Below are positions 17,609 to 26,745 of a DNA stretch of 64,000 nucleotides, one piece after another. Numbering within the stretch: the stretch's first letter is position 1; the number at the start of each line of letters is the position of its first letter. A program made the translations under genes and the position numbers. The stretch covers positions 9,350 through 73,349 of the forward strand of contig CAJTWM010000017.1 of NCBI GenBank assembly GCA_910579805.1, in the 5' to 3' direction. This stretch comes from an uncultured Lachnospiraceae bacterium. GTDB taxonomy: Bacteria; Bacillota; Clostridia; Lachnospirales; Lachnospiraceae. The notes below the pieces were generated by a model that had not been told where the DNA came from, searched no databases, and worked only from the letters and a program-made list of their open reading frames with translations.

Positions 17609-18022
17609 TTAAGCAAACTGGGAAAGCACACCGTTAATAAAAGATGAAGAACCGTCCTGACCAAATTTTTTCGCCAGCTCTACGGCTTCATTAATGGCGA
17701 CGCTTGCCGGAACGGCTTCGTCAAACCGGATTTCATAAATGGCAAGCCTTAAAATGGTAAGCTCTACCTTCCCCATCCTTGCCGTCGTCCAGCATTCCGC
17801 CTTCTCATTGATCCATTCGTCGATCTGAGGCAGCTTTCCTATAATATTGTCATACTTTCCGCGGATATAGTCCGCATCATTTCCTTCCGCACAGTTCTCT
17901 TCATCCGAAAAGAACAGTTCCTTTTGTTCTTCCATATCTTCCGGTTTGTTAAACTCAATACGGAACAACAATTTAAAGATCCGCTCTCTTAGCTCTCTCC
18001 TGCTCAGTTCTCTTCCGCTCAT
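17609..18022 (-). CDS. nusB: transcription antitermination factor NusB
   Basis: RNA-binding all-helical factor which with NusE/S10 binds boxA and supports rRNA transcription. 137 residues; conserved RELRERIFKLLFRIEF at the start and VPASVAINEAVELAKKFG...FINGVLSQ at the end. It sits nine bases after asp23 and before xseA, the usual clostridial order. Confidence 0.96.
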   Translation of the reverse strand: MSGRELSRRELRERIFKLLFRIEFNKPEDMEEQKELFFSDEENCAEGNDADYIRGKYDNIIGKLPQIDEWINEKAECWTTARMGKVELTILRLAIYEIRFDEAVPASVAINEAVELAKKFGQDGSSSFINGVLSQFA

Positions 18023-18030
18023 GAATAAAC

Positions 18031-18417
18031 TTAATTACCTTTCTGCATATTCACACCGGCAATGCGGATATTTACATCCGTAACATTAAGGCCGGTCATA
18101 TTTTCGATCGCAGCTTTTACTTTCGCCTGTACTTTCTGGCAGGTGGCCGGAATATTATAACCATACTCCATCAATATCGCCAGATCCACTGTAACATGCC
18201 TTTCAAAGACGTCTACTTTTACGCCCTTTGTAAGCTTCTTCATCCCTACTTTACTCATAAGCTCATTGGGAACATTCCCTGCCATTGCGGACACGCCTTC
18301 CACTTCCGTTGCGGCAAGTCCTGCAATCATTGCCACTACGTCGTCCGCAATCTTAACGGCGCCGATATTCTCTTCCTCCTGCAGTACATAAGTACTTTTA
18401 TCCATTTCTTTATCCAT
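18031..18417 (-). CDS. Asp23/Gls24-family envelope stress protein
   Basis: Small protein of the Asp23/Gls24 (DUF322, AmaP-associated) family, 128 residues. The conserved pattern IADDVVAMIAGLAATEVEGVSAMAG is followed by VKVDVFERHVTVDLAILMEYG. Members are membrane-associated via partners or cytoplasmic and connected with cell envelope stress; molecular function is unknown. This copy is the YqhY type that precedes nusB in Firmicutes, where it has been linked to fatty acid synthesis control. GGAGG lies six bases before ATG. It is the first gene of the ten-gene operon ending with recN. Confidence 0.92.
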   Translation of the reverse strand: MDKEMDKSTYVLQEEENIGAVKIADDVVAMIAGLAATEVEGVSAMAGNVPNELMSKVGMKKLTKGVKVDVFERHVTVDLAILMEYGYNIPATCQKVQAKVKAAIENMTGLNVTDVNIRIAGVNMQKGN

Positions 18418-18471
18418 AAAAATCCTCCAATCGATAATCCTATCGTTTGTTTCCTGTTTCCTTTACCGCTT

Positions 18472-18500
18472 ATTATACCAAAAATTATTTCTAAAAACAA
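18472..18500 (-). promoter_or_regulatory. sigma-A promoter of the asp23-recN operon
   Basis: TTGTTT (18495-18500), 17-base spacer, TATAAT (18472-18477) on the minus strand, about 55 bases before the asp23 start. Confidence 0.78.
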
Positions 18501-18504
18501 ATAC

Positions 18505-19746
18505 TTATTCAGAAAGCCAGAAACTTAAGCTGAGCTGCTCCTCGTTTTTGGAATACGCTACGGCGCTGTCTTCCGTATTCATATAGCGGAAGACCTTCTG
18601 ATCCGTGATCAGGGCGTCAAACATAGACTGATAACACGCAAGATCCGCACACTGCAGCGTAATGTAATCTTTTTCATCCGCATAGCTCTTTTCAAAAACT
18701 GCTGCAAGCTGCTCTTCGTCAACATTTTTAAAATAAGCGCCCTCTCTGACATAATAATTATCTTTCACCGCATTGCATTCCGGCATCGGCACAACATTTT
18801 GGATACGGTGCGTTTTACACAACTGCTTCGTCGTTACACACAGATAATCGTAATTAATGACCGGCAGATTATTTACCTCATAAGCGTCTTCTGTCGTCAT
18901 ACGGTAAGAAGCGTCTCCCCATGTCGTATCCACATAATAATAATCTCCGTCTGCAGATACCAGATTCCATGCATGTCCCTCTCCGCCTTCCACAAAACCG
19001 ACTACCAGCGTTGCCTTGATCCCCGCCTTTAACAGCAGGTATTGTGCTGCTTTTGCATATCCCTGACATACGGACTGACGGTTCAAAAATACGGAGCAGA
19101 TATTCTGATTATTTTCGGCCGCTACGTTATATTCCGTATTTTCTATGATATACTCATAAATATACTTTATTTTCCCGTATTCATCCAGTCCTTTTGGCAT
19201 TTTTCCCAAGATTTCCGAAACCCGGCGTTCTATCTCTGTCCTTTTCTTTCCGATCTCTTCCTGCTCCATCGTATAAGCCGCCTCAAACATGATCTTTGTG
19301 ATATTGCCGCCCCTTGTATATTTTGTAAACGTATAGCCGTCCACATAAAATATTTCGGGATGATCGTTTAAAACGCATTGAAAGAGCTTCTCCATTTTGT
19401 CCGCATCCGTAGTGGAAAGCTCCGCCTCTTTCATATAAAGCAGTGATGCATATATTTCCGTATAGACCGCCTGTTCCTGTTCGTCCAGACAGTCAAAGGT
19501 ATAAAGTCCTTTTTGCTCCTTTTTAAGCGCAAGCATCTCCTCTTCAGAAAAGGAAAACGCTGCTTCACTTTCCGTCTCCTCCTCTGTTGTTTCTTCTTTT
19601 GTCTCCTCTGTCTCTTCCGTTACTTCCTGTGCTTTCAGGCTGATCGTATCGCTCTTAAGCGCCTCTTCCTGTCCTGTCTCAAAATACAGAAAGACTGTTA
19701 AAACAATCGTCGTCACAAAAAAAAGTGTTGCAATGCGTTTTTTCAT
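18505..19746 (-). CDS. secreted or membrane-anchored transglutaminase-like protein
   Basis: 413 residues. A hydrophobic N-terminal segment (6-21) acts as signal peptide or anchor. A Glu/Thr-rich linker (about 41-62) follows, then a transglutaminase-like (papain-fold) core. The likely catalytic triad is Cys227 (RQSVCQGYAKA), His258 (GEGHAWNLV) and Asp273 (YYVDTTWGD). Such domains in bacteria are usually cysteine peptidases or of unknown substrate. The start codon follows the prfC stop directly (TAAATG), so translation is probably coupled; no separate ribosome binding site is obvious. The link with a release factor has no evident functional reason. Confidence 0.85.
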   Translation of the reverse strand: MKKRIATLFFVTTIVLTVFLYFETGQEEALKSDTISLKAQEVTEETEETKEETTEEETESEAAFSFSEEEMLALKKEQKGLYTFDCLDEQEQAVYTEIYASLLYMKEAELSTTDADKMEKLFQCVLNDHPEIFYVDGYTFTKYTRGGNITKIMFEAAYTMEQEEIGKKRTEIERRVSEILGKMPKGLDEYGKIKYIYEYIIENTEYNVAAENNQNICSVFLNRQSVCQGYAKAAQYLLLKAGIKATLVVGFVEGGEGHAWNLVSADGDYYYVDTTWGDASYRMTTEDAYEVNNLPVINYDYLCVTTKQLCKTHRIQNVVPMPECNAVKDNYYVREGAYFKNVDEEQLAAVFEKSYADEKDYITLQCADLACYQSMFDALITDQKVFRYMNTEDSAVAYSKNEEQLSLSFWLSE

Positions 19747-21339
19747 TTAATCACGTCCAAATTCTGAAAGAATCAATCCTTCGTTTCTATCCAATGTCAT
19801 TCCGATACTCCATTGATTCACAAAGAGAAGAAGGGGATTGCCTTTTAAGTCCTTGATCTTCTTCATATCGGAAGTGCCTACTAATTTATTTAAATCGATT
19901 TCTTTATTTTCTATCCAGCGGATATGTTCATAGGGCAGATTTTCCAAGCGGATCTCCACGTTATATTCATTCTCCAAACGATATTTCAATACGTCGAACT
20001 GAAGAACGCCGACCACTCCTACAATGATCTCTTCCATACCTGTATTAAATTCCTGAAAGATCTGTATGGCGCCTTCCTGTGCAATCTGCGTGATTCCCTT
20101 TACAAACTGTTTCCGCTTCATCGTATCCATCTGACGTACTCTTGCAAAATGCTCCGGTGCGAAAGTCGGTATCCCCTCGTACTGGAACTGCTCTTTCGGC
20201 ATACATAATGTGTCTCCGATGGAAAAGATCCCCGGATCAAATACGCCTATGATATCTCCCGCATAGGCCTCCTCCAAAATCTTTCTTTCGCTTGCCATGA
20301 TCTGCTGAGGCTGGGAAAGGCGCATGACTTTGCCTCCCTGTATATGCTTTACTTCCATCTGCGCATCATATTTTCCCGAACAGATCCGCATAAACGCAAT
20401 CCGATCCCTATGCGCCTTATTCATGTTTGCCTGAATCTTAAATACAAACGCCGAAAAATCATGTTCTACAGGGTCGATCAGGCCCATATCCGCTTTTCGC
20501 GGAAGAGGCGTAGTCGTCATTTGTAAAAAATGCTGTAAAAAGATCTCTACGCCGAAGTTGGTAAGCGCTGAACCGAAAAATACCGGCGTCAATTCTCCCT
20601 TCTGCACCCTTTCCAGATCAAATTCCGCACTGGCGCCGTCCAAAAGTTCTATTTCTTCATTTAAAATGTCTTTGTATTCCTGTCCTATATGAGAGAGCAG
20701 CCCGCTCTCATTTTCCAATGAAATCTCCGTACTTTCTCCTTCTTTTGTTCCTTTTTCCGTATCGGAATAAGTGATGACGCAGTTTTTATTTCTGTCATAC
20801 ACTCCCTTAAAGTTCTTTCCGGAACCGATCGGCCAGTTGATCGGGCAAGTGGCGATCCCCAGTTCTTTTTCAATTTCATCCAACAGCGTAAACGTATCGT
20901 TGGCATCCCTGTCCATCTTATTGATAAAAGTAAAGATCGGGATCCGCCGCATCACACAGACCTTAAACAGTTTTCGTGTCTGCGCCTCCACGCCTTTCGA
21001 CGCGTCAATGACCATGACTGCCGAATCCGCAGCCATCAGAGTACGGTAAGTGTCTTCCGAAAAATCCTGATGCCCCGGCGTGTCCAAAATATTAATGCAG
21101 TAACCGTCGTATTCAAACTGCAGCACCGACGAAGTGACGGAAATACCTCTCTCCTTTTCAATCTCCATCCAATCCGATACCGCATGTCTTGCCGTCGCCT
21201 TTCCTTTTACGCTTCCCGCAAGATTGATCGCCCCTCCGTAAAGCAGAAATTTCTCCGTCAATGTCGTTTTTCCTGCATCCGGATGCGAAATAATTGCAAA
21301 TGTTCTTCTTCTGTTGATCTCTTCTGCATAGTTGCCCAC
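19747..21339 (-). CDS. prfC: peptide chain release factor 3
   Basis: GTPase that recycles class I release factors from the ribosome, 530 residues, standard length. G1 motif SHPDAGKTTLTEK, G3 DTPGHQDFSEDTYRT and G4 NKMDRD are intact, followed by EF-Tu-like domain II and the RF3 C-terminal domain. Start is GTG 21339 with GGAGG eight bases upstream. Directly followed by the transglutaminase-like gene. Confidence 0.96.
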   Translation of the reverse strand: MGNYAEEINRRRTFAIISHPDAGKTTLTEKFLLYGGAINLAGSVKGKATARHAVSDWMEIEKERGISVTSSVLQFEYDGYCINILDTPGHQDFSEDTYRTLMAADSAVMVIDASKGVEAQTRKLFKVCVMRRIPIFTFINKMDRDANDTFTLLDEIEKELGIATCPINWPIGSGKNFKGVYDRNKNCVITYSDTEKGTKEGESTEISLENESGLLSHIGQEYKDILNEEIELLDGASAEFDLERVQKGELTPVFFGSALTNFGVEIFLQHFLQMTTTPLPRKADMGLIDPVEHDFSAFVFKIQANMNKAHRDRIAFMRICSGKYDAQMEVKHIQGGKVMRLSQPQQIMASERKILEEAYAGDIIGVFDPGIFSIGDTLCMPKEQFQYEGIPTFAPEHFARVRQMDTMKRKQFVKGITQIAQEGAIQIFQEFNTGMEEIIVGVVGVLQFDVLKYRLENEYNVEIRLENLPYEHIRWIENKEIDLNKLVGTSDMKKIKDLKGNPLLLFVNQWSIGMTLDRNEGLILSEFGRD

Positions 21340-21361
21340 GCTTTTTTCCTCCAGCTTCTTA

Positions 21362-22528
21362 TTATAACGATTTTAACATGGATCTTCCGGGAAATTCCGG
21401 TTCGATTCCGAAATAGTCCAGTACCGTTGCGCCAATATCCGCAAAGGTTTCTCTTGTTCCGAGATTTTCCGGTTCTACTTTCTTTCCATACATAAGAAAG
21501 GGCGTATATTCCCTTGAATGGTCAGTAGATACCGTATATCCCGGATCGCATCCATGATCTGCCGTGATCATTAGTATATCGTCCCCTCTCATCTTTGCAA
21601 AGACTGCCGGCAGTTTTGCATCAAAATAAGTCAGCGCTTTCGCATAGCCGTCAATATCATTCCGATGCCCATAAAGCATATCATAATCTACCAGATTAAT
21701 AAAGCATAAGCCTTCAAATGCCTTATCAAAATAATCCAGCGTCTTTTCGATCCCTTCCGCATTCCCGCTGGTATAAACATGCTCCGTAATCCCTTTTCCC
21801 GCAAAGATATCATATATTTTACCGATTGCCGCCACATCGAATCCCCTTGCTTTCAACTGATCCAGCATAGTGACCGACGGAGGCTTTAAAGAGAAATCAT
21901 GCCGTCTGGACGTTCTTGTATAGCCGCCGCTCTTTCCCGTAAAGGGGCGGGCAATAACCCTTCCGACACCGTGCCTGCCCTGCAGAATCTCCCTTGCGAT
22001 ACGGCAATATTCATAAAGTTTCTCGACCGGGACTTCCTCTTCATGGGCTGCGATCTGAAAAACGCTGTCCGCCGAAGTATACACGATCAGATTTCCTGTC
22101 TTTCTATGTTCGTCGCCGAAATCTTTGATCACTTCCGTACCCGAATAAGGCTTATTGCATAGTATTCCCCTACCCGTTTTTTTGATGAATTCCGCGATCA
22201 CCTCATTTGGAAAACCGTCAGGGTAGGTAGGCAGCGGTTTATCAGAACGGATACCGGCGATTTCCCAATGTCCTATGGTAGTATCCTTTCCTTTGGAGGC
22301 TTCCGTCATACGGGCTATGACCGCCGTATGCTCCCCGCCTGCCTTTATCCCCTCTGCCATTACCCCGTCTATTTGAAACAATCCCATTTTTTCCATATTG
22401 GGTATGTGAAAGAAAGGACTTGCCGAAACGGAAGATAAGGTGTTAGTGCCTCTATCCCCATAAGCTCCCGCATCCGGCATCTCTCCTATCCCAAAACTGT
22501 CCAATACGATCAAAAATACTCTTTTCAC
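21362..22528 (-). CDS. deoB: phosphopentomutase
   Basis: Interconverts (deoxy)ribose-1-phosphate and -5-phosphate in nucleoside salvage; cytoplasmic, alkaline-phosphatase superfamily. With the start chosen it has 388 residues, the normal length. Motifs are FLIVLDSFGIGEMPDA at the start, DTTIGHWE, the cap region with ARPFTGK, and metal ligands in ITADHGCDPGYTVSTDHSREY. The frame extends to 22642, but the extra part overlaps spoIIIAH; GTG 22528 has AGGGG seven bases upstream and gives MKRVFLIVLDS. An extended -10 promoter lies in the gap after spoIIIAH, so it is likely separate from the sporulation operon. Confidence 0.95.
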   Translation of the reverse strand: MKRVFLIVLDSFGIGEMPDAGAYGDRGTNTLSSVSASPFFHIPNMEKMGLFQIDGVMAEGIKAGGEHTAVIARMTEASKGKDTTIGHWEIAGIRSDKPLPTYPDGFPNEVIAEFIKKTGRGILCNKPYSGTEVIKDFGDEHRKTGNLIVYTSADSVFQIAAHEEEVPVEKLYEYCRIAREILQGRHGVGRVIARPFTGKSGGYTRTSRRHDFSLKPPSVTMLDQLKARGFDVAAIGKIYDIFAGKGITEHVYTSGNAEGIEKTLDYFDKAFEGLCFINLVDYDMLYGHRNDIDGYAKALTYFDAKLPAVFAKMRGDDILMITADHGCDPGYTVSTDHSREYTPFLMYGKKVEPENLGTRETFADIGATVLDYFGIEPEFPGRSMLKSL

Positions 22529-22565
22529 TTTCGTACCCCTTTCCTCGTCTTCTATCAATGCGTAT

Positions 22566-22574
22566 AGTATACCA
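22566..22574 (-). promoter_or_regulatory. extended -10 promoter candidate for deoB
   Basis: TGG-TATACT on the minus strand forms an extended -10 element 38 bases before the deoB start. The -35 position (TATATA) is poor. Confidence 0.5.
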
Positions 22575-22604
22575 TAATTTTCTTTTTTTATATACTGATT
22601 TGTG

Positions 22605-23363
22605 CTACTCGGCAGCGACCGGGCTGATAATGATATTGGCACCGTCTACGCCGGTCTTTCTCTTCACGATATCTTCTATCTGCGCACGCATGGCGTCGGT
22701 CAGTTCTATCGCGTTAACGACTACATCCACGCCGTTTTCACTGATACTGACTACTACGTCCGTAAACCCTTTTGCCTCTAAAAGAATTTCAGCAGCGGTT
22801 TCCTTTTCCGCTATATCCGTCATGGAGATCATGCTGTTTACCGCCTCATTTTTCTGCTCGTCGCTTAAATTCGCATTATTGATGATCTCCATGAGCATCT
22901 CTTTATTCCTTGCTCTCGTCTGTTCTTTTAAAAGTTTGGCGTCAGACAAGGAAGTGATCCCTGTAGAATTGGTAAATACCGCCTCTCCCGGCGCCTCCGT
23001 ACCGGTCGCTTCATCACTGATCACCGCCTCCATGGCGTCGTCAAGATAATCCTCTTCAATGATATTTACCTCAGAATCCATACTGTCAATATCCGTCAGA
23101 TTTGCCTGTTCTATATCCTCGTCGGAAATATCCGCAAATCCCGCTGCAAAATCAGCCTCTTCCAAAACGCCGTCCAACGCTTCATTTACTATGTATACTT
23201 CATCCATCCCCGTCGTATTTAGATCGGAAGTTATAGAATCACTTCCTACCGCAAGTTCTTCTTCACCTAATTTGGTTTCTGCGAATTGTAAGTAGCCTGC
23301 CACGGCGATCATGATTGCAAGCGCCGTAATCATAATTTGATTTTTCTTCCCTATTCCTTTCAA
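22605..23363 (-). CDS. spoIIIAH: stage III sporulation protein AH
   Basis: Mother-cell protein whose extracellular domain docks with forespore SpoIIQ to form the SpoIIIA-SpoIIQ channel. 252 residues: one N-terminal membrane helix (about 10-27), an acidic linker (about 30-125), then the YscJ/FliF-like ring-building domain (about 130-250). Start is TTG 23363 with GAGG seven bases upstream; no better start exists. Last gene of the spoIIIA operon. Confidence 0.92.
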   Translation of the reverse strand: MKGIGKKNQIMITALAIMIAVAGYLQFAETKLGEEELAVGSDSITSDLNTTGMDEVYIVNEALDGVLEEADFAAGFADISDEDIEQANLTDIDSMDSEVNIIEEDYLDDAMEAVISDEATGTEAPGEAVFTNSTGITSLSDAKLLKEQTRARNKEMLMEIINNANLSDEQKNEAVNSMISMTDIAEKETAAEILLEAKGFTDVVVSISENGVDVVVNAIELTDAMRAQIEDIVKRKTGVDGANIIISPVAAE

Positions 23364-23378
23364 AAGCTTACCTCTTTT

Positions 23379-24005
23379 CTATTCAGTTTTCATTTTAACT
23401 ACTTTAATTTTATGTGCGTCTATTCCAAATAATGCCTGAATTGCTTCCGTAATATCAGAATTTACATTTTCTTTTCCCGCACCCTGCGCCACCACGATTA
23501 CTCCTTCTATCTTCGGTTCAAAGATCTGTGTCACATACGGAAGCTGGTTGCCGTTTCCGTCGGTCATGAACAAAGTGGATTCGCTGCTTTCCGTATTGTT
23601 TATGTTCCTTGTGCCGCCCTCGGAATCCGTTTCGGAAGTACTGGAACGCGTAATGTTCCGATCCTTCTCCACCACTTCCTTTTCCGAGGCGCTTACCGTC
23701 ACCATGACCTTTACCTTTCCCGCCTTTTCCATCATGGACAAGGTCTCCTCCAAGCGTTTTTCCAAATAGCCCGCATATTCGAAGGCCTGCCTTTCACCCG
23801 TTTTCTCCTCCGCCTGCGCTGCGTTTTTCTTTTCACTGATTATCTCATTTTTACTGTCCGTTAAAACGGACTTATCTGATTTGTTCTCTTTCACAGGCAT
23901 GGCTATGATAAACAAAAGAACGCCGGTTAAAATGATCACAATCAGATTCTCTTTTTTCATCCCGTTCTTTCCATATTTTTCCCACAGATCTTTCCATTTA
24001 CTCAT
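23379..24005 (-). CDS. spoIIIAG: stage III sporulation protein AG
   Basis: Ring-forming component of the sporulation channel, 208 residues. One membrane helix (about 20-38, NLIVIILTGVLLFIIAM), a charged linker, and a C-terminal domain ending ITEAIQALFGIDAHKIKVVKM, the typical RBM-type motif of SpoIIIAG. A serine/threonine-rich insertion (about 120-145) matches the segment that forms a beta-barrel in known SpoIIIAG rings. Its start overlaps the end of spoIIIAF by 8 bases. Confidence 0.93.
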   Translation of the reverse strand: MSKWKDLWEKYGKNGMKKENLIVIILTGVLLFIIAMPVKENKSDKSVLTDSKNEIISEKKNAAQAEEKTGERQAFEYAGYLEKRLEETLSMMEKAGKVKVMVTVSASEKEVVEKDRNITRSSTSETDSEGGTRNINNTESSESTLFMTDGNGNQLPYVTQIFEPKIEGVIVVAQGAGKENVNSDITEAIQALFGIDAHKIKVVKMKTE

Positions 24006-24432
24006 GCGCCCCTACCTCTATCTCAACCGTTTTCACTTCTATTTTATTCTGATTGCTATCTGTGTTCTCCACGCCGTTTTCTTCCCTGCGCGCTGCCTCC
24101 TCCTCTTCTTTTTTTCTCTGTTCCCATACCATGGCTTCGGCATTCTCCAATTCTCTTTCCATCTGCTGGCTGATCTGTTCATTATAAAGAAACCATTTTT
24201 CGTCTACTGTCTGCAGCGCCTCTTCCATTTTCAAGGTAAACGCTTTTTTATTATCTTCATATTCCGCCATCCTGTTTTTACTGCCCAGTGACATAAGCGG
24301 CGCCGCAAACTGTACCACAAGCATAAATCCCAGCAATACTTTCATATATTTTCCGTATTTTTCTCCGGGACAAAAATGCAGGATCGTCTGTCCCAGCAAA
24401 AGAAATACGCTGATCTGTTTTAAAAATTCCAT
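23998..24432 (-). CDS. spoIIIAF: stage III sporulation protein AF
   Basis: 144-residue membrane protein with two N-terminal hydrophobic segments (about 5-22 and 30-48) and a charged soluble tail, as in SpoIIIAF. The FLL-GQTILHFCPGEKYGKYMKVLLGF pattern is characteristic. Lies between AE and AG, overlapping AG. Confidence 0.92.
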   Translation of the reverse strand: MEFLKQISVFLLLGQTILHFCPGEKYGKYMKVLLGFMLVVQFAAPLMSLGSKNRMAEYEDNKKAFTLKMEEALQTVDEKWFLYNEQISQQMERELENAEAMVWEQRKKEEEEAARREENGVENTDSNQNKIEVKTVEIEVGAHE

Positions 24433-24482
24433 CGCTTTCCCTCCCTATCCGCTTCACAACCCCATTCAATGACCTGATATTT

Positions 24483-25532
24483 TTACCTGATAGTATAACC
24501 TGCAATGGCGACCACGATCATAAACAGTGCAAGTACGGTAAGCGTAGTCTTCAAAAGCATGAGGCCGCTTTCGCCGATATGATCCGTACATTCACAGATC
24601 CTCTTATCTCCCGCCAGCCCCATCACAGCGGCACAGCCTTTAAACGTCCATGAGATCAGCATGATCTTTAATACAGGAACGGCGCACAGAGCAAGCAGCA
24701 AAAGCAGGATGATCACTCCGATGCTGTTTTTAATGAGTACCGCAGACCCCATAACGATCTGGGCGATCCCGTCCGCCGCATCGCCAATCCCCGGAATAGC
24801 GCTGACTGCCTTTTGCAAGGTCGTATTTTTTAAAGAATCCACAGCCGGAAGGATCATAGATTGAAAGAGGCTCACTCCCGTGATCGCTCCTATGGCAAAT
24901 TTAATACCATAAGAGATTACTTTTTTCACACATTCCATCAGCATGACCAGTCTGTCTTCCCCCCACATTCCGTTCATGAATACCAAAAATATGTAGCTGT
25001 TGATCAGCGGAAGGATAAAAAACTTTAAAACGTTTTCCATTCCATACAGTAAAAGCATCATGATCTGATAATAGCCGAAAGCAGTAGCGTTTCCGCTGGC
25101 AGCGCCTACCGAGATCATATAAGTGGGGATAAAGATTTTCATAAATAAAACGATATTGTCCACAGTCAGTTCCGCAATCTGAGACATTTCCATATATCCG
25201 CGCACCAATATGGAAATCAGCAAAAGATATAAAAAATAAAAACTGAGTTCAGATATCTGATGATTTTCGAAAATATCGCCAAAATGGACAAACACCGCCG
25301 AAAGTATCCCTAAAATAAACAGCCACACGATCATGCTCTTTAGCCCCTGCGTCTGCTGTCCGGCGCATACCAAAAACTGCTTTCCAAAATAAGTCAGCGC
25401 CCCCCAGACATCTCCTGATAACATTTGGGAAAACAATTCTTTCAAATTCCATTCCATATCAGGGAAAAAACCTGCTAAGCTTTGATTGATCTCTTCCATC
25501 CCATATTCATTCCATAAGGAAGTTACATCCAT
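24483..25532 (-). CDS. spoIIIAE: stage III sporulation protein AE
   Basis: Polytopic membrane component of the SpoIIIA complex, 349 residues with about seven or eight helices between residue 65 and the C-terminus. The family-typical GDAADGIAQIVMGSAVLIKNSIG segment is present around 250. Compared with the longer B. subtilis protein it lacks a visible N-terminal signal peptide; the frame offers no upstream start, and GGAG five bases before ATG fixes this one. Confidence 0.92.
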   Translation of the reverse strand: MDVTSLWNEYGMEEINQSLAGFFPDMEWNLKELFSQMLSGDVWGALTYFGKQFLVCAGQQTQGLKSMIVWLFILGILSAVFVHFGDIFENHQISELSFYFLYLLLISILVRGYMEMSQIAELTVDNIVLFMKIFIPTYMISVGAASGNATAFGYYQIMMLLLYGMENVLKFFILPLINSYIFLVFMNGMWGEDRLVMLMECVKKVISYGIKFAIGAITGVSLFQSMILPAVDSLKNTTLQKAVSAIPGIGDAADGIAQIVMGSAVLIKNSIGVIILLLLLALCAVPVLKIMLISWTFKGCAAVMGLAGDKRICECTDHIGESGLMLLKTTLTVLALFMIVVAIAGYTIR

Positions 25533-25566
25533 TTCCGCTCCTCTCCGCGCGCCTATGCGCGTCCTT

Positions 25567-25953
25567 TCATCTGATCAGCCCCTGCATGGTTTCAATAAGC
25601 GCAAGTACGATAGGCATGCCCGCCAGCAGTACGGAAAGCTTGCCCGCAATCTCAATTTGTCCAGCAATTGCCGAAAATCCGGCGTCTTTACAAATACTTG
25701 CACAAAATTCACAAATATAAGTGATCCCCGTAACTTTGATCAATACCCCGATATAAGAAGCGCTGCTCCCCAAAAGCTCTTTTAGTTCAAAGACCGTGCT
25801 TAAAACGCTCTCCAAACATTGGATTCCGTAGGAAAAAATCACGATGCATACCGCAAATCCGATATACAGGCTGTATTCCTGCTTATAATTCTTAAACTGG
25901 ATCCCCGCCAAGACCCCGATGATCCCTAAGATCCCAATCTTTATCATGCTCAT
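25567..25953 (-). CDS. spoIIIAD: stage III sporulation protein AD
   Basis: 128-residue membrane protein with four hydrophobic segments, related to SpoIIIAC, and ending in the conserved CKDAGFSAIAGQIEIAGK...ALIETMQGLI. GGAGG lies eight bases before ATG. Between AC and AE. Confidence 0.94.
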   Translation of the reverse strand: MSMIKIGILGIIGVLAGIQFKNYKQEYSLYIGFAVCIVIFSYGIQCLESVLSTVFELKELLGSSASYIGVLIKVTGITYICEFCASICKDAGFSAIAGQIEIAGKLSVLLAGMPIVLALIETMQGLIR

Positions 25954-25992
25954 ATGATTTTCCTCCCCATGGAACGCTTGAAAAGAATATTT

Positions 25993-26187
25993 TTACAAAT
26001 CAAATAATCTCTGCATCGACATAAACAATTCATATATGTACGGAATCACCCATGTAAGAACAAGAATAAGCGCGGCAAGGCTTAAAAGAAAGGCATGTTC
26101 CTCCCTGCCGCTGTGTTTTAATATCTGACTTAAGATGGTTACCAGTATTCCTACTGCCGCTATTTTAAAAATGAGACTAATCCCCAT
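25993..26187 (-). CDS. spoIIIAC: stage III sporulation protein AC
   Basis: Small two-helix membrane protein of 64 residues; IFKIAAVGILVTILSQILKHSGR and the closing YIYELFMSMQRLFDL match the family. GAGG six bases before ATG. Confidence 0.95.
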   Translation of the reverse strand: MGISLIFKIAAVGILVTILSQILKHSGREEHAFLLSLAALILVLTWVIPYIYELFMSMQRLFDL

Positions 26188-26226
26188 ACTTTTCCTCTTT
26201 TCTGCATTATCTTTCTCATAAAGCGC

Positions 26227-26745
26227 TCAGATCAGGATGATCACTAACATAAGTCCTCCCAGAATCCCTATGCTTGTAATCACCTTTTCTTTGTTTTCCA
26301 TCGAGCTTTTTGATTTCACATATAATTCTTCCAACTGTTCTCTGCTCTTTTCGATCATTCCTGCCTGTGTTTCCCAATCGATAAAACCGATACGGTTTCC
26401 AAATTCCAAAAAGATATTCCTCTCTTCTTCCTTCAGCGGCATATTTTCCAAACACTGTCCCATCTTTGTTCTCCAAATTTCCGGAAACCGTACCCCGCTC
26501 TTTTCCATGACCTGTGCATAGATTTCTTTCATCACGGTACGAAACGGTTCCGCTATTCTGTCGGAAACGGCCATACACACTTCGGGAAAAGACGCTCTGC
26601 TGTAAGCTACCTCCGACTGAAACAGTCTGAAGATCTCCTGCATCTGTTCTATATGTCTCATCCGCTGCCTCATTTCCTGACATAGTTTAAAGGAAAATCC
26701 TGCACTTCCAAAAAGAATAAGCCCTCCTGCTAACAAACGAAGCAT
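26227..26745 (-). CDS. spoIIIAB: stage III sporulation protein AB
   Basis: 172-residue protein with one N-terminal and one C-terminal membrane helix and an alpha-helical middle, resembling GspF-type domains. GGAG lies eight bases before ATG; the start overlaps the end of spoIIIAA by 16 bases. Another open frame over the same DNA (26216-26683) is a shadow. Confidence 0.93.
   Translation of the reverse strand: MLRLLAGGLILFGSAGFSFKLCQEMRQRMRHIEQMQEIFRLFQSEVAYSRASFPEVCMAVSDRIAEPFRTVMKEIYAQVMEKSGVRFPEIWRTKMGQCLENMPLKEEERNIFLEFGNRIGFIDWETQAGMIEKSREQLEELYVKSKSSMENKEKVITSIGILGGLMLVIILI

Noticed and set aside
22529..22642. 38-codon N-terminal extension of phosphopentomutase
   Set aside because: It overlaps the end of spoIIIAH, lacks a ribosome binding site, and contains the extended -10 promoter; the GTG at 22528 has a good AGGGG site and the family start.
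26216..26683. 155-codon open frame over spoIIIAB
   Set aside because: It is out of frame with the recognisable SpoIIIAB protein on the same strand, has no motif, and is very rich in Arg/Gly, typical of a shadow frame.
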